Part shown: positions 14,975 through 23,623 of the stretch, in pieces
Position numbering within the stretch: position 1 is the stretch's first letter
How the letters are laid out: every line of letters starts with the position of its first letter
Notes under the pieces: model-generated
Told to the model about the DNA's origin: nothing
Seen by the model: the letters and a program-made list of their open reading frames with translations, nothing else
The model's database searches: none
Position numbers and translations under genes: made by a program
Assembly (NCBI RefSeq): GCF_000380645.1
Contig: NZ_AQXZ01000019.1
Location: 310,001 to 374,000, forward strand
Source of the DNA: Smaragdicoccus niigatensis DSM 44881 = NBRC 103563
GTDB lineage: Bacteria; Actinomycetota; Actinomycetes; Mycobacteriales; Mycobacteriaceae
Reading direction: 5' to 3'
Length of the DNA stretch: 64,000 bases

Positions 14975-16134
14975 TGACCGAGCGTCGACCGATCGCTCAC
15001 CGCCAGCGTGGTGGGCCCGATGACCTGCGCCACTACATTCCCGACGAAGCGACTCGCCTGACGCTGCGGGCGGCTGTCGGTCCCGAGGAATCTGCGCAAA
15101 CAGACCTGACGACGTGGGAACGAACGGTCGATCTGAACTCCGGACTCGATGCTGGAATGTTCCGCCTCCTCCCCCTCATCGCCGAACGTATCGAGCGCCT
15201 CGGCTTGCAGGGCGACCATTCCGGCCGGATCGCCGGGACGGCGAAGATGTCGTGGGTCCGGAATCAGCGGCAACTCTTCGGCGGGCGGGCGGCGATAGAT
15301 GCGCTGAGCCGCGGCGATCTGCGAGTCACGCTGCTCAAGGGTGCGGCACTGACGACGCTGGATCGCTTGCCGGGTACCCGAACGCGACCGATGGCTGACG
15401 TCGATCTGCTCGTCGACGCAGTGCGCGGACCTGCGGCTCTCCAACTCCTCACGGACGCCGGCTGGGTTCCGGACCCCGACGTCCGGATGTCCTTCCTGCC
15501 CTGGCGTCACAGCATCGGAATGACGCTCCCCGGTTCGCCCGCAATCGTCGACCTGCATTGGCGGATAACGAACTTCCCAGTTCCCAGCCGGTGGGAAAAG
15601 TGGCTGCGTGCCGGGACCACGACCTCGACGATGGTTGGTGCGCCGGTGCACGTTCCCGCACCAGATCGCCTTCTCGCGCACGCGATCCAACATGGTGCGC
15701 AGTCCAACGCCGAATCGCCGATTCGGTGGGCGGCGGATGTTCACCTGCTGGCGTCCTACTACGGCGATGGCATCGACTGGGAAGCCATCGCCGCGTTCGC
15801 CACGGCGATTCGTATGTCGCGCCGCTTCTTCGCGTGCCTGTCCTGGCTCAGTGAATACCTAGACACCCCGATTCCCGCGGAGACTCTTGCCGCACTCGGC
15901 CGCCGCACCTCCCTGCTGGAACGGATGGAAGTCCGGAACGACAAGAGCCGCAATGGTTTCCCTCGACGGGCCGGTGAGTTCGCGTCCGTGTGGTGGCGCG
16001 CTGATCCCAACCTGGCCTGGTCGGCCGCCTTGGGCACCGAACCGCACTTCATCCGGGACAAGTGGGGTGTGAGCAAGCGCCGGGAACTACTTCATGCCGC
16101 GCGGCGCCGAGTTGCTGGGATTGCCGATGACTGA
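14971..16134 (+). CDS. NTP_transf_5-type nucleotidyltransferase
   Basis: A 387-residue protein of the uncharacterised nucleotidyltransferase group (PF14907-like). VTLLKGAALTT is followed by RPMADVDLLVDA, whose D-x-D at about residue 142 is the metal-binding motif. IVDLHWRI and the helical segment DRLLAHAIQHG are also family-like. Relatives occur in lasso-type and HprK-related peptide clusters, where they are thought to nucleotidylate or otherwise tailor the peptide. Coupled to genes on both sides; the next gene starts 8 nt before this one ends. Confidence 0.85.
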   Translation: MMTERRPIAHRQRGGPDDLRHYIPDEATRLTLRAAVGPEESAQTDLTTWERTVDLNSGLDAGMFRLLPLIAERIERLGLQGDHSGRIAGTAKMSWVRNQRQLFGGRAAIDALSRGDLRVTLLKGAALTTLDRLPGTRTRPMADVDLLVDAVRGPAALQLLTDAGWVPDPDVRMSFLPWRHSIGMTLPGSPAIVDLHWRITNFPVPSRWEKWLRAGTTTSTMVGAPVHVPAPDRLLAHAIQHGAQSNAESPIRWAADVHLLASYYGDGIDWEAIAAFATAIRMSRRFFACLSWLSEYLDTPIPAETLAALGRRTSLLERMEVRNDKSRNGFPRRAGEFASVWWRADPNLAWSAALGTEPHFIRDKWGVSKRRELLHAARRRVAGIADD

Positions 16135-17794
16135 GCGCCCGGACACCTCCGCGATCACGCGCATTCTCTGGCGTGGACTGCGGTCTCGTCGTCGATTCGT
16201 GCTGACCGCGGCCCTCCTCGCCATCGTTCTCGCCGTTCTCGCGGTCGCCACGATGCTCGTCATCCACGGGGTCTTCGCGACGGCGCTCCCCGAGCACAAC
16301 ACACCGGCAGTTGTCCTCCTGTGCGGTGGAGCCATCGGACTGCGATTCGTCGCCGCCGCCGCGTCGTTCCTGCAGCGACGCACGGCGGCCGTGATCGCGC
16401 GCGGGGTGGGCGCAGATCTTCGGCGCGACCTGGTCACCCAGATCATGCATCAGCCGTCGGAAACCTGGATCGAACACGACCATCGTTGGGTCAGCGCTCG
16501 GTTCGTGCACGGCACCGAACGAATCGACAATCTGCTGTACCGCGTTTTCTCCGCGATGGTCCCGGCGGCCTGCGCCGGCCTGATCATCGGCGCTGGCCTC
16601 GTCTGGCTCAATTGGCAGCTCACGGTGGCCGGGATACTGATCTCGCCCCTCGCTGTCGTCACGCAACGAATTGCACAGAAACGTTCGGCAGTGGACACCG
16701 CCGAATTCCAGCAGGCGTTCGAAGACGTCGCTCGCGACTCCGCCTTCCTGTTCTCCCACCACGCGCTGACCCGGCACCGCGGATACGAACAGCAAGAGAT
16801 CAATCGCATCGGGTCGACGATCGACACGCTGTCGTCACGCGCGATCGCCATGACCAGCGGGTTTGCTCGGGTCGCGGCATCGCAGGCCTTCATGACCTCG
16901 GTCATCGCACTCATTCTGATGGCGACGGGAAGCATCCTGGTCATCGAGGGAACCACCTCAGCGGCAAGCGTTCTCGCGTTTTACACCGGCGCCGTACTGC
17001 TCGCGGGAACGGTCACTCAAGCCGGCAGCGCATTCCCGGAGATCGCGTCCGGACTCGAGTCGATCCGGCGCCTGAGCGAGCCGCCCTTCGACGGACAACC
17101 CACGGCGGAGCCGACCGGCGAGCTGTGCGAAAAGCTCCTGCCGCTTCAGCTATCCAGGGTCGATATCGGTCATGACGACGTGCTGATCAGCGGCGTCGAC
17201 CTCCAGGTCAGCGCGGGGAATCACGTGGTGCTCCGCGGTGCCAACGGTTCCGGGAAGACGACCCTCCTCGAAACGATCCTGGGTCTGCGACCACCACTCA
17301 AGGGGTTGGTCTCTGCTGCCGGGCGTCGGTTCGACGACCTCGACCCCTCGTCGATCCGCCGTCGCGTGGGCTATGTCGCGCAACGACCGCTTCTGTTCCA
17401 TGGCTCGATAGCGGACAACCTCCGCTACGGCCGACCCGGCGCGAGCATCGACGAGCTGAGCAGCGCGCTCGACGTGGTCCTCGCAGACCGCTGGATTTCG
17501 GAATTGCCGGAGGGGATCGACACCGTCATCGGCGATGCGGGTAGCCGACTCTCGGGTGGTCAAGCCCAGCAGCTGGCGATCGCGCGTGGCTTGATCGGCG
17601 GTCCCGAGATGCTGGTGCTGGACGAACCCGGCAACCACCTTGCCCAGGGTCTTCTGCCGGAGATCCTCGATCGAATCGCGGCGGCGCACCCCGCGATGGC
17701 GATCGTCACGGCAACGCACGACGCCGACGTCATCTCCAGCGCTGATGAGCATCTTCTCGAAGCCGGCAGCCTTGTCGATCTGAGTCGCTCGTGA
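16127..17794 (+). CDS. ABC exporter (fused membrane and ATPase domains)
   Basis: A 555-residue half-transporter. Residues about 15-300 form the six-helix exporter domain. The ATPase follows: Walker A GANGSGKTT near residue 371, signature LSGGQ near 474, Walker B MLVLDEP near 495 and H-loop ATHD near 528. It would act as a homodimer moving a substrate outward. There is no N-terminal C39 peptidase, so it does not cleave a double-glycine leader itself. ATG 16127 is chosen from the 8-nt overlap with the previous gene. Likely exports the product of this operon. Confidence 0.92.
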   Translation: MTERPDTSAITRILWRGLRSRRRFVLTAALLAIVLAVLAVATMLVIHGVFATALPEHNTPAVVLLCGGAIGLRFVAAAASFLQRRTAAVIARGVGADLRRDLVTQIMHQPSETWIEHDHRWVSARFVHGTERIDNLLYRVFSAMVPAACAGLIIGAGLVWLNWQLTVAGILISPLAVVTQRIAQKRSAVDTAEFQQAFEDVARDSAFLFSHHALTRHRGYEQQEINRIGSTIDTLSSRAIAMTSGFARVAASQAFMTSVIALILMATGSILVIEGTTSAASVLAFYTGAVLLAGTVTQAGSAFPEIASGLESIRRLSEPPFDGQPTAEPTGELCEKLLPLQLSRVDIGHDDVLISGVDLQVSAGNHVVLRGANGSGKTTLLETILGLRPPLKGLVSAAGRRFDDLDPSSIRRRVGYVAQRPLLFHGSIADNLRYGRPGASIDELSSALDVVLADRWISELPEGIDTVIGDAGSRLSGGQAQQLAIARGLIGGPEMLVLDEPGNHLAQGLLPEILDRIAAAHPAMAIVTATHDADVISSADEHLLEAGSLVDLSRS

Positions 17795-19488
17795 ATCCGG
17801 CTGTCTCCGAACAAGATTTCCACTCGCAGGTGCACGCGGCCGCGCGGGAGGCGATCGCAGCGTCGAGTCGGCGGTCCTGTGACCTGGTGATTGCCGGATG
17901 CCCGATCCGACTGGAGTTCGCCGGCGATGCGCTCGCAGAGCAGTTCCTCCCGGCGCTCGCGTTGCATGTGGTCGACGAGCCGGCGCCGAACGCAGTGGTC
18001 GTGACGGTGTGGGATTCGGCGAGCACGGGCGTGTCCATGCCGCCGCCCGTGCGCGGGACTCGGTTCACGTCGCGGGGCGAGATCGACGGCTTCGAGACCA
18101 AGCACCTGCGGAGCGCGTTCCATTGGAGCGAGCATTCCGTCTCCGTGCTCGATCTGGACCAAGGAGTCGGCAGTTACTGGGTCTCCAACCCTTCTGACCT
18201 GCCATATTGGGCGCGCTCATCACCGATGCGCACCATGATCGGCTGGATTCTCCGACGCGACGGACGGCATCTCGTGCATGGCGCTGCGGTCGGTGCCGAC
18301 GGTCGAGCGGCACTGCTCGTCGGTCGAGGTGGCGCGGGCAAATCGACCACATCCGTGCGGGCCGCGGCCGCTGGCTTCCGGTTTCTCGGCGACGACTATG
18401 TCGCAATCTCGTCCGATCCGCCCACGGTTCACCACGTCTACGCGACCGCGAAACTGACGCCGGACACCACGATCGGTGACTTCGCACGGAGTCACTCGCC
18501 AGGCGATGAGAAGGCAACGTTGCAGATGCCATCCGTGCTGGTCGAGCGGTCGATGCCGTTGTCCGCGATCGCCTCGGTGCGGATCACGGGTACCAGGGAT
18601 TCGGAGGTCGAAGCGACGACCCGCGAAGGCGTGCGGGCCGCCGCTTTGAACTCGACCTTGGAACAGATTCCGCACCCGGACGGACTCGAGGATGCGGTCG
18701 ATGCCTTGCTCGACCGCATTCCGAGCGGTCAGCTCGGGATCGGCGCCGATTCGGTGCAGCTTCTCAGTGCTCTCCGATCGATCCTCGATGATCCCGCCCA
18801 ACTGCAGATGAACAAACCATCCGACCGCCCGATGATCAGCGTCATCATCCCGGTTCACGATGGCGCCGCGTTTATCGCCGATGCGGTCGCGTCCATTCGG
18901 GCTCAGGGCTATCCGCGGGTGGAGATCATCGTCGTGGACGACGGTTCCACCGACGAGTTGGACATCGTCGCCCCCGACGTCGTCGTAGTGCGCCAAGAAC
19001 AGCGCGGACCAGCATCGGCACGCAACGCCGGGATCGCGGCGGCCGCGGGAAGCCTCGTCGCCTTCCTCGATGTCGACGACGTCTGGCCGGCGGGCCGCCT
19101 CGAAGCCTTGGTGCAGGAGTTGACGTCCTCGGACGCCGATGTCGTCATCGGCCATGCGCAGATGTCGAGGCTCAACCCGGACGGAACCTGGCAGCCGTTC
19201 GGCGTCCCGGAGGCTTCGTTCCCGTGGTACATCGGGGCGGCTGTCTACCGCCGGGAAGTGTTCGACGCCATCGGCGGATTCGACGAAGACATGCGATTCG
19301 CCGAGGACATCGACTGGTTCGCGCGCCTGCAAGCCGGTGGAGCGAAGTTGACGCGCCTACCGATCGCGACGCTCGAAGTACGCCGGCACGGCGCCAACAT
19401 GACCGAAGGTCGCGACCACGTCGAACTGCATGTGGTGCGCGCCGTGAAGAAGGCACTCGATCGCAAACGGATGATGGAACGCCGATGA
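17791..19488 (+). CDS. HprK-like kinase fused to a GT2 glycosyltransferase
   Basis: A 565-residue fusion. The N-terminal half resembles HPr serine kinase-like proteins (PadeK/HprK-related A type): HGAAVGADGRAALLVGRGG, then the P-loop GRGGAGKST near residue 177 and the acidic GDDYV motif. From about residue 348 a complete GT2 domain begins: ISVIIPVHDG, VVDDGST near 383, AFLDVDDVW near 427 and EDIDWFARL near the catalytic base. Phosphorylation and glycosylation of one substrate is a natural reading. The join is uninterrupted, with no internal ribosome site seen. Overlaps both neighbours by 4 nt. Confidence 0.87.
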   Translation: MNPAVSEQDFHSQVHAAAREAIAASSRRSCDLVIAGCPIRLEFAGDALAEQFLPALALHVVDEPAPNAVVVTVWDSASTGVSMPPPVRGTRFTSRGEIDGFETKHLRSAFHWSEHSVSVLDLDQGVGSYWVSNPSDLPYWARSSPMRTMIGWILRRDGRHLVHGAAVGADGRAALLVGRGGAGKSTTSVRAAAAGFRFLGDDYVAISSDPPTVHHVYATAKLTPDTTIGDFARSHSPGDEKATLQMPSVLVERSMPLSAIASVRITGTRDSEVEATTREGVRAAALNSTLEQIPHPDGLEDAVDALLDRIPSGQLGIGADSVQLLSALRSILDDPAQLQMNKPSDRPMISVIIPVHDGAAFIADAVASIRAQGYPRVEIIVVDDGSTDELDIVAPDVVVVRQEQRGPASARNAGIAAAAGSLVAFLDVDDVWPAGRLEALVQELTSSDADVVIGHAQMSRLNPDGTWQPFGVPEASFPWYIGAAVYRREVFDAIGGFDEDMRFAEDIDWFARLQAGGAKLTRLPIATLEVRRHGANMTEGRDHVELHVVRAVKKALDRKRMMERR

Positions 19489-20252
19489 CCCGAATCGTCG
19501 TCACGGGCGCCGCGGGAAATCTCGGCAGCCGAATGTCCGCGGCGCTTCGCGGCCGGCACGAGTTGACCCTGATCGACATCGCGCCATCAGACGGCTGCCA
19601 CCGCGGAGATCTTCGCGAAAGTGGCTCGTGGACTGACCTTTTCGCGGGTCACGACGTCATCATCCATCTCGCCGGGGACGCACGTCCCGACGCCGGATGG
19701 CCCGAGGTTCTGACGTCGAACGTGGCCGCGACGATGAACGTTTATGAGGCGGCGGCCGACCACAACGTCAGCCGCGTGGTGCTCGCAAGTTCGGTCTGGG
19801 CCGCGCGCGGAGCCTGGACCGGCGGACCGATTCCCGCCGATATCGCCGCTCCTGGATCGAACGCGTACGGTGCGTCAAAGGTCTTCTGCGAGCAGATCGC
19901 GAAGTGGTTCTGGGAGTCGCGTGGAATTGATTCGATCGCGCTCCGCATCGGCGGCTGCCCTCCCGGCGATGCTCGGCCGATCCGCCAAGATCCGTGGGAA
20001 GACAGCTGCTGGCTCAGCCCGTCCGACGCCGTTGCCGCGCTGACCCGCGCGACGTTGGCACCGTGGACGGGCTTCCATGTCGTGCCGGTGACCTCGGCGA
20101 ATCCGGCTGGCGTGTGGGATCTTTCGCGAGCTCGGGAGATTCTCGGTTATGTCCCTCGGGATGCCTGGAACCCAGACCGGGGCCTCGTTGCACGGGTCGT
20201 CCGGCGGATTGTCAAACCTCTTCGGTCTTCGGCTCCCGCATCCGCTCGATGA
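19485..20252 (+). CDS. NAD-dependent epimerase/dehydratase (extended SDR)
   Basis: A 255-residue Rossmann protein. The N-terminal NAD site TGAAGNLGSRM, the VIIHLAGDARPD strand and the catalytic YGASK (YxxxK) with an upstream serine (LASSVW) are intact. Such enzymes epimerise or dehydrate nucleotide sugars or act on uronates. As last gene of the operon it may supply the sugar used by the two GT2 domains. ATG 19485 overlaps the previous stop (ATGA). The 3' end overlaps the convergent DedA gene by 41 nt. Confidence 0.88.
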   Translation: MTRIVVTGAAGNLGSRMSAALRGRHELTLIDIAPSDGCHRGDLRESGSWTDLFAGHDVIIHLAGDARPDAGWPEVLTSNVAATMNVYEAAADHNVSRVVLASSVWAARGAWTGGPIPADIAAPGSNAYGASKVFCEQIAKWFWESRGIDSIALRIGGCPPGDARPIRQDPWEDSCWLSPSDAVAALTRATLAPWTGFHVVPVTSANPAGVWDLSRAREILGYVPRDAWNPDRGLVARVVRRIVKPLRSSAPASAR

Positions 20253-20796
20253 GCCCAGGCACGACGGACACGACCAATGCGCAGATGATGACGGCGATCA
20301 GCGCCGTCGTCGGATTCGGGAACACAGCAGTTCCCGCGATTCCGATCGAGGCGTAGACCGCCGACCACAGGACCGCCGCGGCGACGTTCGCGCTGGCGAA
20401 ACGCACCAACGGATAGCCGCCCAACGCTGCCGCGAGCAGCACCGGAATTCGTCCGCCAGGTATCAACCGCGACAACAAGAGCGCGCGAACCTCGCTGCGT
20501 TCGAGTCGCTCTCGAACCAACTGAAGGGCCCGGGTCGGGTCGGCCGCGCGGAGCCAGCCCATCCGCTGAGCGAGGGTCACTCCGGCACCGCGAAGTGCCG
20601 CATAGGTGACAACGTCGCCGACGTACGCTCCGGCGGCCCCGAACCCGATGACGACGAGAACGTCGAGCGGCATTTCGGCGCCGGCGAGCACAGCCGCGCC
20701 ACTGACGAGCGCACCCGTCGGGACGACCGGGACAATCGCGCCGAACGCCACCAAGCCGAACAGTGTCAACAACCCGACCCAGCCGAAAGAGTTCAT
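20212..20796 (-). CDS. DedA-family (SNARE-associated/VTT) membrane protein
   Basis: A 194-residue protein with several hydrophobic helices and the DedA-type core: G..IPVVPTGALVSGAAVLAG, then FGAAGAYVGDVVTYAALRG and SRLIPGGRIPVLLAAALGG. DedA proteins are lipid or undecaprenyl-phosphate flippases/transporters important for envelope homeostasis. The start overlaps the stop of the MBL hydrolase (ATGA), so the two are coupled. Confidence 0.88.
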   Translation of the reverse strand: MNSFGWVGLLTLFGLVAFGAIVPVVPTGALVSGAAVLAGAEMPLDVLVVIGFGAAGAYVGDVVTYAALRGAGVTLAQRMGWLRAADPTRALQLVRERLERSEVRALLLSRLIPGGRIPVLLAAALGGYPLVRFASANVAAAVLWSAVYASIGIAGTAVFPNPTTALIAVIICALVVSVVPGLIERMREPKTEEV

Positions 20797-21545
20797 AGCT
20801 CAACCGTTTCGCCGAATTCGGGAACGATGACGCTGGTGCCCGCGCCAGCCATCTCGTTGCGGAATCGGATAGCCGGTGCCAAGAACAACCGTTCGTGATT
20901 GGACCGCATCAGGTACTCCAGGCCAACCGGCCAGAAGGTGCCGTAGTGCACGGGAACGGCGTAGCGGGCACCAACCTCGCGCAGGGCAGCTGCGGCCTGA
21001 GACGGATTCAGATGATGTACGCCCAGTGTCGGGCCCCATCCTCCGATCGGCACGAGTGCGAGGTCGACGGCTTCGACTGCCGAGAAGTCCTGCACTCCCG
21101 TATCGCCGGGGTACCAGCAGGACCGGCCCGCTGCGGCGAACCGGAACCCGAGTGCGGGAGCCCGATGGGCACGCGGATGCGGCAGGCGACGACCGTCGTG
21201 GCGGGCCGGCAGAACCTCGATCTTCACTTCGCCGATCTCGATCGTCTCCCCCGGTTCGGCCTCGATCAGGTGCATCCCCTCGAGTCCACCGATCGCCGAT
21301 GCGGTGCCTTTCGGGACGACGATCGGGGTTGCCGAACCGAATTGTCGGAGCGTAGGCACGTGCAGATGGTCGAGGTGCAGGTGCGAAATGAGAACCAGAT
21401 CTGCGGTCAGTGCCTCCGGCGGCGGAGGCGGTGCAGCACGACGAAGATGGAACAGTCGGGTCGCCGCGAGCGGATCCGTCACGACGGCCATCGACCCCAG
21501 ACGCACGGTCGTGAAGGAGTGTCCCCACCAGCAAACGGTTGACAT
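20793..21545 (-). CDS. UlaG-like metallo-beta-lactamase-fold hydrolase
   Basis: A 250-residue MBL-fold enzyme with the metal motif SHLHLDHL (HxHxDH) and later ligands in PARHDGRR, YPGDTG and VPVHYGTF. UlaG-like members hydrolyse cyclic lactones or phosphodiesters; the closest general match is the NAPE-PLD/UlaG group, so a phospholipid substrate is possible. Coupled to DedA; 3 nt after the phosphatase-like gene. Substrate not proven. Confidence 0.88.
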   Translation of the reverse strand: MSTVCWWGHSFTTVRLGSMAVVTDPLAATRLFHLRRAAPPPPPEALTADLVLISHLHLDHLHVPTLRQFGSATPIVVPKGTASAIGGLEGMHLIEAEPGETIEIGEVKIEVLPARHDGRRLPHPRAHRAPALGFRFAAAGRSCWYPGDTGVQDFSAVEAVDLALVPIGGWGPTLGVHHLNPSQAAAALREVGARYAVPVHYGTFWPVGLEYLMRSNHERLFLAPAIRFRNEMAGAGTSVIVPEFGETVEL

Positions 21546-21548
21546 TGA

Positions 21549-23615
21549 TCAGACCTTCGCCGGGGTCGAGTCGACGTCGGGCTCGCGGAGTCCCTGCTTC
21601 TCGAGATGGTTCACGAGCAGTCGGTAGATGTCCGTTCCGGAGAGCAGGATGTCGTCGACCTCCCAGTCCGACGGGTGCACGAAAAGTGCCTCGGTCTGCC
21701 ACCCGCCGAGTCCGCCATGCGATCCGACGAGCTCCTCGAAAGCCGCGACCTCACCGAGGTTCGGGTCGTACCGGCCCAGAATGATGACGTCCCCGACATT
21801 TGCGCAGCCGTCGAGTTGAAGCAGGTCCGCGGGCGCGAGGTAGCCGTACGGCAGCAGCGGGTCCGCGCCCTCGCCGTACCTGGCACCTTCCTCGGTGAGC
21901 TCCCGCCAGCCGCGGCCGTTCTCGACGAACAAGGTGCCATTCGCCGTGCGCGTGACGATCGCTCCGACGTGCTCGAGCGATCGAAGACCAGGCAGTAATC
22001 CAGGTGCGACCGCCTCGACCTCTTCGCGTTTGAGCCGGCCTGGATAGTCGGCGAAGTACACGTTGGCGAGACTGCCGGAGACCGCGACCTCGATGTTCGC
22101 CGTCTGCGTCCCCTCCGCGTCCGACTCGGAGCCCGCTCGTTGGATGGTGCGCCGCAGCGGTGCCGGCGTCAGGTTCTCACTCAACCGAAGTCGCTGCACG
22201 GAACCGAACGACTCATCGGTGTCCCGGATACCGGCGACATCGGCGTCGACGAACTCGCGAACCGCGTCGAGGATAGTTCGACCTTCGAGCTGCAAGAACG
22301 TCGCGCCTTGGGTTTGCCCATGGTCGGAGAGGATGACGATCTCATAGTCCCGGCCCACCTCTTCGGCGAGATCGTGGAAGAACTTCAGCACCCGATCGAG
22401 GCCCTCGAGAGTGCGCATCGACTCCGGCCGCGTCGGGCCGGCATGGTGCGCGAGTTCGTCGTAGTCGAGCAGATCGACGTAGATGACGGGAGCTCCGCGG
22501 GCCATCTGATCAGCGACGATCGACACCGAGAGATCTTTCAGGATCACCGTCGTCAGTCCACGCAATACGAGGAAAGCTCCGCTGCGGCTCACGCGCGGAA
22601 CCACTCCCCTCCGACGCTGGCGGCGGGCTTGGTACCACTCGGTGATGACCTGTCCGGCAAAGAGCACGAAAGATCGCACGAAGCCGGCTCGCGCGGCGGC
22701 ATAGCCGGCGGCACCGGGTTCGTTGCCGGGCTGTTCGATCTTGCCCATCGTCAACGCCCGAAACGGCGCATCGCCGGTGAAGACATTCGAGATGCTCGCA
22801 CCCCCCGCGGCCAGCAAACCCTTGCCGTCACTGAGCCGCTCTTCGATCAGCCTGGCATCGGTGGGGCGGTTGGCGACGAGCATCCGGCCGTGCTCTTTGT
22901 CGAACCACCGGAACGACGGAATGAACACGTCCTTTCCGTGGAGCAGCCGTGCCTGACCGGCAGGGGTCGTCGACGGGAGCCCGGTGTGCCACGACCGAAG
23001 GGTGTGGCTGCCCGACCGGAGGAGACTGCTCAGAAACGGGATCGCTCCGCTCGCGGCCGCATACCGGATCAGCGGCTGCGCGACTCCGTCGAGTTGCACG
23101 ACCAGCAGGCCGGGGCCGGTGACTTTCGTCCGCCGAGACACGCGAATCGCGCGGCGCATGATCTGCGAAAAGAACACCTCCTCTGTGCTGGCGTCGACCA
23201 TCCAGTTGAGCAGCGAGGCGAAGATCGTGACGATCCATGCCATCGCGATGACCTCCGGCAGCGCGATCGGCTCGATCGACGGCACGAGTGCCAATGCGAT
23301 CGACAGGATCAGTGCCTGCGTGAGGAAACCGGACATCAGCAGTCCGACCGCGCCCGTCAACACGGTCAGCTTGACCAGCAATGGTCGAAGCAAAGCTCCG
23401 ACCAGCAGGATCGTGACGACGAGCGTCATCACCGCAGTGAACTTCCGTTCCGGAACCTGCGTCCCTGGAACGAGCTGCAGCGTCAGCGCGAGGGAGGTGA
23501 ACGCGATCGCGAAGGATCGCAAGACTCCGGCAAGCCAGGACCAGGACGGTCGGATCGCGCGGACAGCGCGGCGCGCAACGGCAGCTTGCCGCCGGGTCGC
23601 GCCGCGGTCCTCCAT
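21549..23615 (-). CDS. Membrane-anchored alkaline-phosphatase-fold protein with holin-like N-terminus
   Basis: A 688-residue protein. Residues about 25-190 hold four or more membrane helices of the phage-holin-4-like type. The rest is an alkaline phosphatase superfamily domain with an apparently complete metal set: first Asp in VVQLDGV, nucleophile Thr in PSTTPAGQ, LLDYDELAHHAGP, SDHGQ and the last His in GSHGGLGG. It probably cleaves a phosphate mono- or diester at the membrane. Starts 8 nt after the AIM24 gene in an apparent four-gene operon. The holin label is family naming, not evidence of a phage origin. Confidence 0.85.
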   Translation of the reverse strand: MEDRGATRRQAAVARRAVRAIRPSWSWLAGVLRSFAIAFTSLALTLQLVPGTQVPERKFTAVMTLVVTILLVGALLRPLLVKLTVLTGAVGLLMSGFLTQALILSIALALVPSIEPIALPEVIAMAWIVTIFASLLNWMVDASTEEVFFSQIMRRAIRVSRRTKVTGPGLLVVQLDGVAQPLIRYAAASGAIPFLSSLLRSGSHTLRSWHTGLPSTTPAGQARLLHGKDVFIPSFRWFDKEHGRMLVANRPTDARLIEERLSDGKGLLAAGGASISNVFTGDAPFRALTMGKIEQPGNEPGAAGYAAARAGFVRSFVLFAGQVITEWYQARRQRRRGVVPRVSRSGAFLVLRGLTTVILKDLSVSIVADQMARGAPVIYVDLLDYDELAHHAGPTRPESMRTLEGLDRVLKFFHDLAEEVGRDYEIVILSDHGQTQGATFLQLEGRTILDAVREFVDADVAGIRDTDESFGSVQRLRLSENLTPAPLRRTIQRAGSESDAEGTQTANIEVAVSGSLANVYFADYPGRLKREEVEAVAPGLLPGLRSLEHVGAIVTRTANGTLFVENGRGWRELTEEGARYGEGADPLLPYGYLAPADLLQLDGCANVGDVIILGRYDPNLGEVAAFEELVGSHGGLGGWQTEALFVHPSDWEVDDILLSGTDIYRLLVNHLEKQGLREPDVDSTPAKV

Positions 23616-23623
23616 CGTCGTCG

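Noticed and set aside
21549-23615. Prophage holin, because of the holin-4-like N-terminus
   Set aside because: It is one domain of a large phosphatase-like protein within a cellular gene run, and no phage structural, lysis or integration genes are in the window.
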